43,212 nucleotides of DNA from an uncultured Clostridia bacterium. Its GTDB lineage: Bacteria; Bacillota; Clostridia; Oscillospirales; Acutalibacteraceae. Position numbers and translations under genes: made by a program. The notes beneath the pieces are model-generated. The model made no database searches. It was not told the origin of the DNA and saw nothing but the letters and a program-made list of their open reading frames with translations. The stretch is from contig CALEJF010000004.1 of NCBI GenBank assembly GCA_937898625.1, forward strand, positions 1 to 43,212, given 5' to 3'. Positions 18,156 through 26,391 of this stretch are shown piece after piece (position 1 is the stretch's first letter; each line of letters starts with the position of its first letter).

Positions 18156-18803
18156 ATGAATATTAAAAACTTTAAAGGTGCAATTTTTGACCTTGACGGT
18201 ACATTACTTGATTCAATGCATATCTGGCACGATGTTGATGTGGAATTCTTCAAAAGAAGAAATCTTCCTCTTACAACTGACTACATTGATATAATTAAAA
18301 ATATGCACTTACCTGCTGCTGCCGTTTACACAAAGGAAAAATATAATATTAAGGAAAGTGCTGACCAGATTGTTGAAGAATGGTTGCAACTTTGCAGAGA
18401 GGCTTATCTTTCCAATGTTGATTTAAAATCGGGAGTTTATGACTATCTCAAAAATCTCTATGACAAAGGCATCAAAATGGCTTTTGCAACTGCCAGTGAA
18501 AAGGTTGTGTGCGAGCAGACACTAAAAAATCACGGCATTTTTGACTTTTTCACAGACTTTGCTTATGTAAGTGAAATCAACATCGGCAAAACGGAGCCTG
18601 ACATATATTTACTTGCTAGCGAAAGAATTGGTATAGAGCCTCATGAATGCATTGTTTTTGAAGATATTATTGAAGGAATACGCAGTGCAAAGAAGGCAAA
18701 CTTTATCACCTGTGGTGTTTTTGATAAAAGTTCAGCCAAGGATGAAGATGAAATCCGCAGCGTTGCTGATTATTACATAAAATCCTTTGATGAACTGCTG
18801 TAA
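18156..18803 (+). CDS. HAD-IA phosphatase (beta-phosphoglucomutase-like)
   Basis: 215 aa. ATG at 18156 lies 1 nt after the previous stop codon, with GGAG at 18149-18152; the reading frame extends upstream but without a better start. Motif I is FDLDGTLLDS, motif II FATASEK, motif III KTEPDIYLLASERIG and motif IV IVFEDIIEGIRSAKKA. The helical cap between motifs I and II fits the beta-PGM/phosphonatase-type subclass. Co-transcribed with the preceding HAD gene. Substrate unknown. Confidence 0.9.
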   Translation: MNIKNFKGAIFDLDGTLLDSMHIWHDVDVEFFKRRNLPLTTDYIDIIKNMHLPAAAVYTKEKYNIKESADQIVEEWLQLCREAYLSNVDLKSGVYDYLKNLYDKGIKMAFATASEKVVCEQTLKNHGIFDFFTDFAYVSEINIGKTEPDIYLLASERIGIEPHECIVFEDIIEGIRSAKKANFITCGVFDKSSAKDEDEIRSVADYYIKSFDELL

Positions 18804-18830
18804 AATCTATACATATTAACACTTTACAAA

Positions 18831-18858
18831 TTGTCAAAAAAGGTCTATTATATAGATA
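18831..18858 (+). promoter_or_regulatory. Candidate promoter of pduL
   Basis: TTGTCA, a 16-nt spacer and TAGATA, about 29 nt upstream of the pduL ATG. Confidence 0.45.
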
Positions 18859-18886
18859 GAAAATTTTAAAGAAAGAAGAATGATAT

Positions 18887-19459
18887 ATGGCAAAGACAGT
18901 TTTAGTTGAAACAAGCGCAAGACACGCTCACATCTCCAAAGAACACCTTGAAATCCTTTTCGGTGAAGGTTATGAACTCACAAAGAAAAAGGACCTTTCA
19001 CAGCCAGGTCAGTATGCTTGCGAGGAAAGAATCGCAGTTATCGGCCCTAAGGGTCAGTTCCCTGGTGTTTCTATCCTTGGACCAGTAAGACCTGCTACAC
19101 AGGTTGAAATTTCTGCATCTGATGCTCGTTCAATCGGTGTTCAGGCAGTTGTTAGAGAATCAGGTGATATTGCAGGCACACCAGGTTGCAAAATCGTTGG
19201 TCCTAAAGGCGAAATCGAAATCGAAAACGGTGTTATCGTTGCAAAGCGTCATATTCACATGACTCCTGATGATGCTGAAAAATATGGTCTCCAAGATAAA
19301 CAAGTAGTTGAAGTTAAGGTTGCATCAGCAGACAGAACACTTACTTTCGGTGATGTTGTAGTAAGAGTTCATCCTAACTTTGCACTTGCAATGCACATTG
19401 ATACAGACGAATCAAATGCTGCACTTTGTGGCCCTGGCACAATGGGTGAAATTCTTTAA
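18887..19459 (+). CDS. pduL: Phosphate propanoyltransferase (PduL-type phosphotransacylase)
   Basis: 190 aa. Two tandem PduL halves carry the zinc-binding histidines: SARHAHIS near residues 10-17, AKRHIHMT near 119-126, and VHPNFALAMHIDTDESNAA near 163-181. It interconverts acyl-CoA and acyl-phosphate. There is no shell-targeting extension at the N-terminus (it begins directly with AKTVLVETSARH), and no microcompartment genes are nearby. A cytosolic housekeeping role in acetate or propionate formation is therefore likely. It is a single-gene unit with a candidate promoter and a terminator. Its codon use is more GC-rich than its neighbours', consistent with high expression. Confidence 0.94.
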   Translation: MAKTVLVETSARHAHISKEHLEILFGEGYELTKKKDLSQPGQYACEERIAVIGPKGQFPGVSILGPVRPATQVEISASDARSIGVQAVVRESGDIAGTPGCKIVGPKGEIEIENGVIVAKRHIHMTPDDAEKYGLQDKQVVEVKVASADRTLTFGDVVVRVHPNFALAMHIDTDESNAALCGPGTMGEIL

Positions 19460-19477
19460 TCGTTCATAAAATTTATA

Positions 19478-19510
19478 TTGGTGATTAGTTTTTCTAATCA
19501 CCAATTTTTT
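19478..19510 (+). terminator. Terminator after pduL
   Basis: An 11-bp perfect stem (TTGGTGATTAG, loop of five T, CTAATCACCAA) is followed by seven T. It probably also serves the convergent membrane-protein gene ending at 19514. Confidence 0.9.
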
Positions 19511-19513
19511 TGT

Positions 19514-20350
19514 CTAATTTTCAACTCTTTTCGTAAAATAAAATATAATTGGTTTTTCTTTTTCAGGCTCTATAAACTTGTATGCTTCCAATGAATTCTT
19601 AAAGCACCATTTTCCTATGGTAATATACGGCAGGACATAGAATATTGGAACGATAAGGAAACAGGACAATAACCAACCAAAATAAGATAGAGAATACATA
19701 GCATATCTTACTGAATTACCTTCCATAAGATTTATACTTTTCACAATTACTTTCAATGGACTCTTTTCTTCATCAGTTAAAATTACAAAAGAGCACATAA
19801 CATATCTTTTCAGCGTAATATAAAAGAAGGAAGCACCTAATACTAAAAGCAAAACTGCAGAAATGAACAATGTTAAGTTTATGTTAAACCCATTATTTTC
19901 ATTTTTATAACTGTAAAGCAAGAGAAGTGAAACCGCTACACAAGGAGAAAAATAAACTGCAAACCAGCTTATTGACAAGAAAAAACGGACAATTGACACT
20001 ACAAAATTGGTTATGCATTGACGAAATGTAACACATTTTATTGCTTTTATAAAAGTTACTCTTTTCCCAAGTGCTTTCAGCAAAAAATAACTATCGACAA
20101 AAAGATTTAAACTCTTACATATAAAAACTGACAAAACAATGCTTACTGCCAAAACTGATACACGAATATATACTGCATAGGGAGAAAAAATCCCATTAAG
20201 CCTTACATTATTTAACAATATCAGCAAAAAATAATTTAAAATAACGAACGAAAGAAATGATATAAACGGGAAAACTGAAATTACAAAACATTTGAAATAG
20301 TTTTTCATCATTCTTTTTTTAGCATTAAGTTTAAAACAGGAAGTTTCCAT
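19514..20350 (-). CDS. Integral membrane protein, DUF975-like
   Basis: 278 aa with about six hydrophobic segments (near residues 25-50, 65-85, 115-150, 160-185 and 220-250). The C-terminal pattern SPLKVIVKSINLMEGNSV, then LSYFGWLLSCFLIVPIFYVLPYITIG, resembles DUF975 membrane proteins, where a Ser/Lys-rich amphipathic helix precedes an SFxGW helix and a PY motif. GGGGG about 8 nt before the ATG supports the start. It is divergent from glmS across a 67-bp gap. Function unknown. Confidence 0.75.
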   Translation of the reverse strand: METSCFKLNAKKRMMKNYFKCFVISVFPFISFLSFVILNYFLLILLNNVRLNGIFSPYAVYIRVSVLAVSIVLSVFICKSLNLFVDSYFLLKALGKRVTFIKAIKCVTFRQCITNFVVSIVRFFLSISWFAVYFSPCVAVSLLLLYSYKNENNGFNINLTLFISAVLLLVLGASFFYITLKRYVMCSFVILTDEEKSPLKVIVKSINLMEGNSVRYAMYSLSYFGWLLSCFLIVPIFYVLPYITIGKWCFKNSLEAYKFIEPEKEKPIIFYFTKRVEN

Positions 20351-20417
20351 TTTATTTGCCCCCTTTTAAACTATTGTTGACATATGAAATCAAAATAATA
20401 CTTTAAGGAGAAATATT

Positions 20418-22235
20418 ATGTGCGGAATAGTTGGATTTGTAGGTGAAAATGATGCTGCTCCAATCCTTATTGAGGGCTTGCGTCGTCTTGAATATCGTGG
20501 CTATGACTCGGCAGGTATTGCCGTTAAAGGTGACGATATTACAATTGTAAAAGAAAAAGGAAGAATTGATAATCTACAGACTTGTGTTGACAGAGTAAAT
20601 CCCAAAGGTACTATTGGAATCGGCCACACCCGTTGGGCAACACATGGTGTACCCGACCAGATTAATGCTCACCCACACAGGTCAATGAATGGCATTGTAA
20701 CCCTTGTTCACAACGGGATTATAGAAAATTATATGGAGATTAAAAATGACCTTATTGCAAAGGGTTATAAATTCAAATCCCAGACGGACACAGAGGTTAT
20801 TGCAGGACTTTATGAGAGTCTTTTTGATGGTGATGCATTAGCTACCCTTATTAAAACCGCTGAAAAATTAGAGGGTTCCTATGCGGTTGCTATGCTTGTC
20901 AAGGGATATGAAGATAAAATTTTTGCCATGAAAAAGGATAGCCCTATGATTGTGGGCAAAGGTGACGGGCAGAATTATCTTGCCTCGGACATTCCTGCAA
21001 TTCTTCCCTACACAAGGGATTGTTACATTGTCAACGACAATGAATTCATTGAAATCAGTAAGAACGAAATCAAAGTCTTTGATAAAGACGGCAAGGAAAA
21101 AGAGGTAGAAATCAAAACAATTAATTTAAGTATTGATGCTGCTGAAAAGGGTGGATATGACTACTTTATGGCAAAGGAAATATTTGAGCAACCAAAGGCA
21201 GTAAGAGATACTGTTTCTCCTCTTATCAAGGATAATAAGATTCTGCTACCTTTTGAATTTCCTGAAAACTTTGTAAAAAATCTTAACAGAATCTACATTG
21301 TTGCTTGTGGTAGTGCTTATCATGTTGGTGTTACTGCGAAATATATCATTGAAGATATGGTAAGAGTGCCTGTAATTGTTGATATTGCAAGTGAATTCAG
21401 ATACAGAAATCCTATTCTTGGTAAAGATGACCTTTGTATCTTCATAAGCCAGTCAGGTGAAACTGCAGATACCCTTGCATCCTTACGCGAGGCAAAGGCA
21501 AGAGGCGCTTTCACATTATCCGTAGTCAATGTGCTTTTCAGTACCATCGCAAGGGAAAGTGATGGTGTTATTTATACAAACGCAGGTGCAGAAATTGCAG
21601 TTGCCACAACAAAGGCATTCTCTGCACAATTGAGTGTTGCCTATATTCTCTCTGCATATATGGCACAAGAAAAAGAGATTATGAGTAACGAAGAACTCAA
21701 AAATTTTACTGATGAAATTCTTAAATTACCTGAAAAAATCAAGACTTCCCTCGACTGCGATATAATTACAAAAAGACTTTCAAAGCATATTGCAACAAAA
21801 GAGCATATATTCTTTATTGGTCGTGGTGTTGACTATCCTCTCTGTCTTGAGGGTTCACTTAAACTAAAAGAAATATCATATATTCACTGTGAGGGTTACG
21901 GTGCAGGTGAATTAAAGCACGGCACAATTTCACTTATTGAAGAGGGAACAGTTGTTGTGGCTATTGCTACTGATGATTCGCTTTATAGCAAAATGGTTTC
22001 TAATATGAAAGAAGTCCATGCCCGAGGGGCTTTTGTAATTGCAATTGTAAAAGAAGATACAAAGGGAATTGAAAAAATTGCTGATGAAGTAATTTATATT
22101 CCATCTTCATCAAGATATCTTATGCCGTCACTTACTGTAATTCCTTTGCAGTTGCTTGCATACCACACCACAATAGAACGCGGTCTTGATGTTGACAAAC
22201 CAAGAAACCTTGCAAAGAGTGTTACGGTTGAATAA
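20418..22235 (+). CDS. glmS: Glutamine-fructose-6-phosphate aminotransferase (isomerising)
   Basis: 605 aa, full length. Makes glucosamine-6-phosphate for peptidoglycan. The glutaminase domain begins MCGIVGFVGE, with the catalytic cysteine at position 2; HTRWATHG and HNGIIENY follow. Two SIS domains come next (IVACGSAYHVG, ISQSGETADT, FFIGRG, LKLKEISYIHCEGYGAGELKHG). It ends DVDKPRNLAKSVTVE, the GlmS-specific tail. The ribosome site AAGGAG is close to the ATG. The 67-bp upstream gap is too short for the glmS ribozyme, so control by that ribozyme is unlikely here. Confidence 0.98.
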   Translation: MCGIVGFVGENDAAPILIEGLRRLEYRGYDSAGIAVKGDDITIVKEKGRIDNLQTCVDRVNPKGTIGIGHTRWATHGVPDQINAHPHRSMNGIVTLVHNGIIENYMEIKNDLIAKGYKFKSQTDTEVIAGLYESLFDGDALATLIKTAEKLEGSYAVAMLVKGYEDKIFAMKKDSPMIVGKGDGQNYLASDIPAILPYTRDCYIVNDNEFIEISKNEIKVFDKDGKEKEVEIKTINLSIDAAEKGGYDYFMAKEIFEQPKAVRDTVSPLIKDNKILLPFEFPENFVKNLNRIYIVACGSAYHVGVTAKYIIEDMVRVPVIVDIASEFRYRNPILGKDDLCIFISQSGETADTLASLREAKARGAFTLSVVNVLFSTIARESDGVIYTNAGAEIAVATTKAFSAQLSVAYILSAYMAQEKEIMSNEELKNFTDEILKLPEKIKTSLDCDIITKRLSKHIATKEHIFFIGRGVDYPLCLEGSLKLKEISYIHCEGYGAGELKHGTISLIEEGTVVVAIATDDSLYSKMVSNMKEVHARGAFVIAIVKEDTKGIEKIADEVIYIPSSSRYLMPSLTVIPLQLLAYHTTIERGLDVDKPRNLAKSVTVE

Positions 22236-22300
22236 ATAGTTTTATAAAACCAAAACTCCTGCTCATAATTGCACAAGTCCGGTAAAAACGAAAAATAAAA

Positions 22301-22336
22301 AAATCCGACATGGCTTTTAGTCTTGTCGGATTTTGT
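22301..22336 (+). terminator. Terminator of glmS
   Basis: A 10-bp stem (AAATCCGACA / TGTCGGATTT) with a 13-nt loop is followed by TTGTATTATT. Confidence 0.75.
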
Positions 22337-22376
22337 ATTATTAGGTTTTATTAACTTGTAACTAATCTAACACAAA

Positions 22377-22694
22377 AGAACCGTCCCCTGTGCACTCCTA
22401 ATTTGTTCCCGCTAACCGTCCCATGATTAGTCTATAATTTTCTTCTCAAGAAATATGTTCCTATTAAAACGATTAAGGTTATAAGACAACAATAACAAAA
22501 ACATTGAAAATTCCATGGGACATTAAGTAATTCAAATATCTTTTCAACAAAACGAGGCCCGATGAGTTCATAAGTGAATGCCACTATACCTAACGGAAAA
22601 ATTGCTACAAATGAAACCATATAAAAAAAAGTAAAAACTTTTATGAAAAAGTTCCTCATTTCAATGTTAACCTCCAACACAAGGGGACGGTTCT
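22377..22694. repeat. Pair of inverted REP-like repeats around a small membrane gene
   Basis: AGAACCGTCCCCTGTG at 22377-22392 recurs in inverted orientation at 22678-22694 (CACAAGGGGACGGTTCT), with one extra base. A third partial copy, AACCGTCCC, lies near 22414-22422. The motif resembles short GC-rich repeats scattered through many Firmicutes genomes. The 318-bp unit encloses one small ORF. Confidence 0.7.
22432..22659 (-). CDS. Small two-helix membrane protein of unknown function
   Basis: 75 aa. ATG at 22659 follows GGAGG with about 11 nt spacing; a GTG 21 nt upstream overlaps that site. There are two hydrophobic stretches (about residues 5-30 and 48-66) and a basic C-terminal end FLRRKL. 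It lies wholly inside the inverted REP-like repeats, which suggests it moved with them or was trapped between them. I do not recognise it. A real gene is supported only by its ribosome site and membrane pattern. Confidence 0.45.
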   Translation of the reverse strand: MRNFFIKVFTFFYMVSFVAIFPLGIVAFTYELIGPRFVEKIFELLNVPWNFQCFCYCCLITLIVLIGTYFLRRKL

Positions 22695-22892
22695 CTGATT
22701 GTAACCAAATCCCCTATGAAGTTTAATCTAACCTTGATACAAATATATCACTATTTTTCCAAAAAGTCAACGAACCACACAAGACACGATTTTTAGTTTT
22801 ATCCTGTTTATATAATCCACCTTTTGGCAATAATAAAATTACATATTTACTCCCCTTTTCTGTACATAAATATTTAATAAAGGAAGATTTGC

Positions 22893-23786
22893 GTGCAGTA
22901 TAACAGAGTGGAAATTTGCGGAGTCAATACATCAAAAATCAAGGTCTTGAAAGAGGCTGAGAAGATAGCATTGCTTAAGAAAATTCGTGAAACAAATGAC
23001 AAGAAAGCAAGGCAGGAACTAATTGAAGGAAATCTTCGCCTTGTGCTTTCCGTTATCCAAAGATTTGCCAATCGTGGTGAAAATCCCGACGATTTGTTTC
23101 AGGTGGGTTGCATTGGACTTATTAAAGCCATTGACAATTTTGACATTACACAGAATGTGCGTTTTTCCACCTATGCTGTACCAATAATATATGTTAGGAG
23201 AAATAGAAAGAAAGGACATTTCTCTATGACACGCAAAACGGCTATAAATCAAGCAATCTACATACTTTCACAATCAAAAGGTAACGAAGAAATAATTAAG
23301 AAATTAAAGGATATTTCGGACGAATTACCACTTATTCATTGGTCGGATAAATCAATTCGCGACAGAGTTGAACAGTTCATTGAGGACGAAGGAAGAACTC
23401 CGACTGTTTCAGATTTTCGTAAAAAAGGTATGCCCCCTCACCCAGTTTTCAAACAAAAATACAATATCAATTTGGCTGAGTGGTTGAATCAAAACTACCC
23501 TACAAATCGACCAACAGCAGAAGAAATCACAAATAATTACATACAAGAGTTTATAAGTGAATATAAACGAATCAAGCCTCGTTCTGCTAATGAATACGAG
23601 TCAAAACGAAACCAAGGCGTAAAATCGTGGCAAACCGTCCGTTCCCGTTGTGGTCAGACCTCCTGGAGAGGCCTTATAAAACACCTTGACCTCCCCTTCT
23701 ATTTCGATATGCAAAAAGACCACATACCATTGAAATTCAATATTAAGGTTACAACTGATTTAAATGAACTAAATAAGAAAGCATAA
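22893..23786 (+). CDS. Sigma-G N-terminal region joined to an unrelated ORF (disrupted sigG)
   Basis: 297-codon frame. GTG start with AGGAAG 6 nt upstream. Residues 1-99 match sporulation sigma-G: VEICGVNTSK, NLRLVLSVIQRFANRGENPDDLFQVGCIGLIKAIDNF, then FSTYAVPII. Homology stops there; the sequence GGAGAAATA at 23196-23204 would encode the next sigma-G residues GEI in another frame. Regions 3 and 4, including the -35-binding helix, are missing. From ATG 23226 (codon 112), preceded by AAAGAAAGGA, the remaining 186 residues look like a separate protein. It has repeated basic helical blocks such as WSDKSIRDRVEQFIEDEGRT and VKSWQTVRSRCGQTSWRGLI, possibly DNA-binding, which I cannot name. Likely an insertion that destroyed sigG; the fused frame may or may not be used. 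Confidence 0.75.
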   Translation: MQYNRVEICGVNTSKIKVLKEAEKIALLKKIRETNDKKARQELIEGNLRLVLSVIQRFANRGENPDDLFQVGCIGLIKAIDNFDITQNVRFSTYAVPIIYVRRNRKKGHFSMTRKTAINQAIYILSQSKGNEEIIKKLKDISDELPLIHWSDKSIRDRVEQFIEDEGRTPTVSDFRKKGMPPHPVFKQKYNINLAEWLNQNYPTNRPTAEEITNNYIQEFISEYKRIKPRSANEYESKRNQGVKSWQTVRSRCGQTSWRGLIKHLDLPFYFDMQKDHIPLKFNIKVTTDLNELNKKA

Positions 23787-23790
23787 GCAA

Positions 23791-23826
23791 AAAACAGCAG
23801 AGTTACCAAAACTCTGCTGTTTTAAT
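23791..23826 (+). terminator. Terminator after the sigma-G chimera
   Basis: A 14-bp perfect stem (AAAACAGCAGAGTT, loop ACCAA, complementary arm) ends in TTTTAATT. Confidence 0.85.
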
Positions 23827-23893
23827 TAGGCTATTTAGTTATGTCAAAAATAAACGAACCAACAACTACTTGATTTTTATAACAAAGTGATTG

Positions 23894-24190
23894 TTAATTT
23901 ATTTTTATTTGTTTCCTAAACTCTACTTCAAACGCAATATTTCCAATTATAAAAGCAATTGTGCTTAAAATAATAACTGATAAAAGCATGAATATTATAA
24001 ATTCATTTACAATTAGAACATGCAAAATAAATTCCATACAAAGACAGACGATAACATAAGCATAAGTAATAATTGTAAAAAGCATAGCGATATAAAATCC
24101 TAATTTTATCATAATATAATACGGTTTATCTCGAAGATAACACTCATATTCAAATGTGCTTTTCAATTTTTTCTTTTCTTTTTTATTCAT
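23894..24190 (-). CDS. Small membrane protein of unknown function
   Basis: 98 aa. The N-terminus is highly charged (MNKKEKKKLKS). Two to three hydrophobic segments follow (about residues 28-55 and 60-86) and a basic tail. GAGGTGATTGT directly before the ATG is a good ribosome site. It is divergent from the LytTR regulator gene, with an inverted repeat between them. Clostridial LytTR genes are often next to small membrane partners, so this could be its membrane partner. No family recognised. Confidence 0.65.
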   Translation of the reverse strand: MNKKEKKKLKSTFEYECYLRDKPYYIMIKLGFYIAMLFTIITYAYVIVCLCMEFILHVLIVNEFIIFMLLSVIILSTIAFIIGNIAFEVEFRKQIKIN

Positions 24191-24237
24191 ACAATCACCT
24201 CAACATCACTTCATTATTATAATCGTATATAAAAGAG

Positions 24238-24275
24238 ATTTTGTGACAAAACAGATAAATATTTCGTCACAAAAT
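24238..24275. promoter_or_regulatory. Inverted repeat between the membrane gene and the LytTR gene
   Basis: 10-bp perfect arms ATTTTGTGAC and GTCACAAAAT with an 18-nt centre lie between two divergent genes. Possible operator, perhaps bound by the LytTR protein; the binding protein is not known. Confidence 0.45.
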
Positions 24276-24350
24276 GTAGTTTAATTTCGATTTATATTGT
24301 ATAGGATGGTGTGATTCATTCATTATTACAAAGATATTCGGGGTTATTTT

Positions 24351-24860
24351 ATGGGTGTATTAATTGATAAAAATATAGATAGTAAAGAAAAGGTGAAATC
24401 AACCGTTTTGGAATTTCTTGAGAAAAACGAAATTCCATATACTATAATAGAAAATGATGATTGTGATAGCATTCACATTGATTTGAATTTTGATAATGAA
24501 GCTTTCAAAAGTGATTTCTATTATGCTCCATTAATGATAGAAACAAGCGATAAAGATATTTGTAAAGTTTATCCTTATGAGATAATGCATATTGCTATAG
24601 AGGATAGGGAGTCTGTCCTTTACTTGATTGATAAGAAAGAAATTAGAACAAATTACAATATATCCCATTGGGAGGATATCTTATCATCTAGATGCTTTAA
24701 AAGACCACATCACAGTTATATCGTTAATTTAAATTACGTAACAGAAGTAACGCAAGATTATGTATATTTAAAATACAGAAACAATCAATACACTATTTAT
24801 ACTTCACAAAGAAAAGTCAGAAGGTTTAAAAAAGCTTTTTTGAACTTTGGGAAAGATTGA
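24351..24860 (+). CDS. LytTR-domain DNA-binding regulator
   Basis: 169 aa. The C-terminal ~100 residues are a LytTR domain: ICKVYPYEIMHIAIEDRESVLYLID, then CFKRPHHSYIVNLNYV and YVYLKYRNNQYTIYTSQRKVRRFKKAF, with the conserved F-x-R-x-H-x-S-[FY]-x-V-N pattern. The N-terminal ~65 residues are a short acidic region, not a response-regulator receiver. The ribosome site is weak (GGGG, 9 nt before the ATG). Stand-alone LytTR proteins control nearby membrane or competence genes. The divergent 98-aa membrane protein is a candidate target. A degraded paralogue lies about 650 bp downstream on the other strand. Confidence 0.88.
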   Translation: MGVLIDKNIDSKEKVKSTVLEFLEKNEIPYTIIENDDCDSIHIDLNFDNEAFKSDFYYAPLMIETSDKDICKVYPYEIMHIAIEDRESVLYLIDKKEIRTNYNISHWEDILSSRCFKRPHHSYIVNLNYVTEVTQDYVYLKYRNNQYTIYTSQRKVRRFKKAFLNFGKD

Positions 24861-25509
24861 ATGATATTATTAGAGACATATCCTCCTAAAGGCGTACTGA
24901 ATAGTTTTTCAACCGCACTCTTTTCCCATCCACCCCTCAAGGGGGGCTTTATGTTTTCTTGTTCACACTAACTGCAAATGAGTTTATATACTCTTTTATA
25001 CTTATTTTGTCTGCAAGATGGTTAATTATACCCAACTGTAACATCATATTTAGAACAGAAACTAAAACAATAGTGAGAGAAACCTGAAATTAATCAAGTT
25101 TCTCTTATTTTTTGTCTTAATCGTGCCAAATAAGTGTTTTTCAAAATACTTCTTTATCACTAATTGACAATTCCATTTGAACATTGTTTTTCAGTTGGGT
25201 GCGTTTTTATGTGTAGCGGGAGAGTACTTGAATGCTATTCAAGAGTTCAAGAATTCGCTTTTCTCCGTCTCCACAAAAAAAGAGTCAATCGAACACTGAT
25301 TCGCCCACACGGAACGTTGTTCCACCAAATACAAGTCAAACGAATACCTACTATTTCTTCACATGCGGTTTAGCCGTGATGGTGGAAATCTGACAAAAAA
25401 GAAATAACCAAGTTTATAAATTGCATTGGTTATTCTGTTGGTTGTGAATACTCTTTGATACTCTTGTCGAACAACTGAAAAAAGACTAAAAGTGTAACTG
25501 GAAAACCAA
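24861..25509. other. Gene-poor, decayed stretch
   Basis: 650 bp with no convincing gene. A possible terminator stem lies at 25076-25105 (AGAGAAAC / GTTTCTCT, followed by TATTTTTTG). A short CCCCTC/GGGG-type hairpin lies near 24932-24948. The frames at 25164-25373 have no usual ribosome site and no recognisable family. Probably the remains of lost genes. Confidence 0.5.
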
Positions 25510-25899
25510 TCAGATGGAGTGGATATGATGCAAGTAAAATATAAGGGCAATAGCAGGAGAACTGTATTGAGGCTGGACGAAAATCTCTGCATCCAGTTTC
25601 TCCTTCCAATAATCTATTGAGTAGTGCGTTTCAATCTTTTTATCAGTCAGATACAGTACGGATTTTCTGTTTTCTATTGCAATAAACATAATTTCATTAA
25701 GACATACTTTGCAAAGCACATCCTTGTTGCAGATCTGAACGATTATCGCAGAATTACAACAAGTAGGTGTATCATCAAATGAAATGCAAATTCTTTCATA
25801 CCCGCAACATGTTGCCATTCTGTAATCTATACCGTTTGTATCTAATATCTCAATTATTTCCTCTTTTGTTTTTACTTGTCCGATTTCCTTTACTGTCAT
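25510..25899 (-). pseudogene. Truncated LytTR regulator paralogue
   Basis: 129 codons. Residues ~60-110 match the intact LytTR protein at 24351: KVCLNEIMFIAIENRKSVLYLTDKKIETHYSIDYWKEKL against KVYPYEIMHIAIEDRESVLYLIDKKEIRTNYNISHWEDIL. After FVQPQYSS the frame gives PAIALIFYLHHIHSI and a stop codon. The last ~40 residues of the LytTR fold (the second half of the DNA-binding strands) are absent. The N-terminus is related in length but carries paired cysteines (ATCCGY, PTCCNS). Likely non-functional, since the DNA-binding core is broken; a residual expressed product cannot be excluded. Confidence 0.7.
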
Positions 25900-25938
25900 A
25901 ATTACTTTTCCTTGATTTTATAAAATTTCTCTTATATC

Positions 25939-26391
25939 TATAAAGTGTAGATAACAGGAAAAAGTAACACTTAAAATGATTATTTTTCAAAATTTGTCGA
26001 AATGCATAATTGCAGAAGTGATAACTTATGAAAATGTTCCAACAACAAAATCACCTGTCTTGTCTAAAAGAGAACAGGCATGACAGGAAGACTTGACGTT
26101 TTCTGTATCAAAACTTGGTGTAAATGCAACATTTTTGTCAAAAAATGACACGTTTTTGCAATAATCCTTGATGTAACTAAATTTTTTGACGTATAGTTTG
26201 ACTTGTAAGTCCATTTAAATATTCTTCTACATCAGAGTATAAAATGTAGCATAGCTGTAAACGTCGACAAATACTACCATCTTGTTGATGGAGAAAAATA
26301 TACGAAGTAGAGTTTGACTTTTGTGAGATTGAAGTTAAATAAATATATAAATATATATACAATAACGAAATTTATTATGGAGGTACTATAT
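25939..26391 (+). promoter_or_regulatory. Long leader of the qat operon, homologous to the leader at 37309
   Basis: AT-rich, no gene. TATAAAGTGT (25939), then AAAAAGTAACAC exactly 20 nt later, then TTTTTGTCAAAAAAT (26132) and CGTTTTTGCA match the leader at 37309 in the same order and at almost the same spacing (193 against 198 nt). The left arm of the palindrome seen in the other copy is degraded here. A candidate promoter near the gene is TTGACT (26314-26319), 16 nt, TAAATA (26336-26341). A CCTGTC/GACAGG stem lies at 26054-26087. Confidence 0.6.
26357..26383 (+). repeat. Degenerate recombination-site-like sequence before qatA
   Basis: ATACAATAAC, GAAAT, then TTATTATGGAGG resembles the perfect site at 32894-32920 (TACAATAAC shared, then TTATT and a GGAG ribosome site), but needs a one-base gap. 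It carries the qatA ribosome site, as the perfect copies do for their genes. In AT-rich DNA this could be chance. Confidence 0.3.

Noticed and set aside
20351..20417. glmS ribozyme upstream of glmS
   Set aside because: The gap is only 67 bp and shows no ribozyme core.
25164..25373. 69-codon frame, and a vague likeness of 25190-25260 to a tRNA-Ser end
   Set aside because: No ribosome site or known family; the acceptor and anticodon arms of a tRNA could not be drawn.
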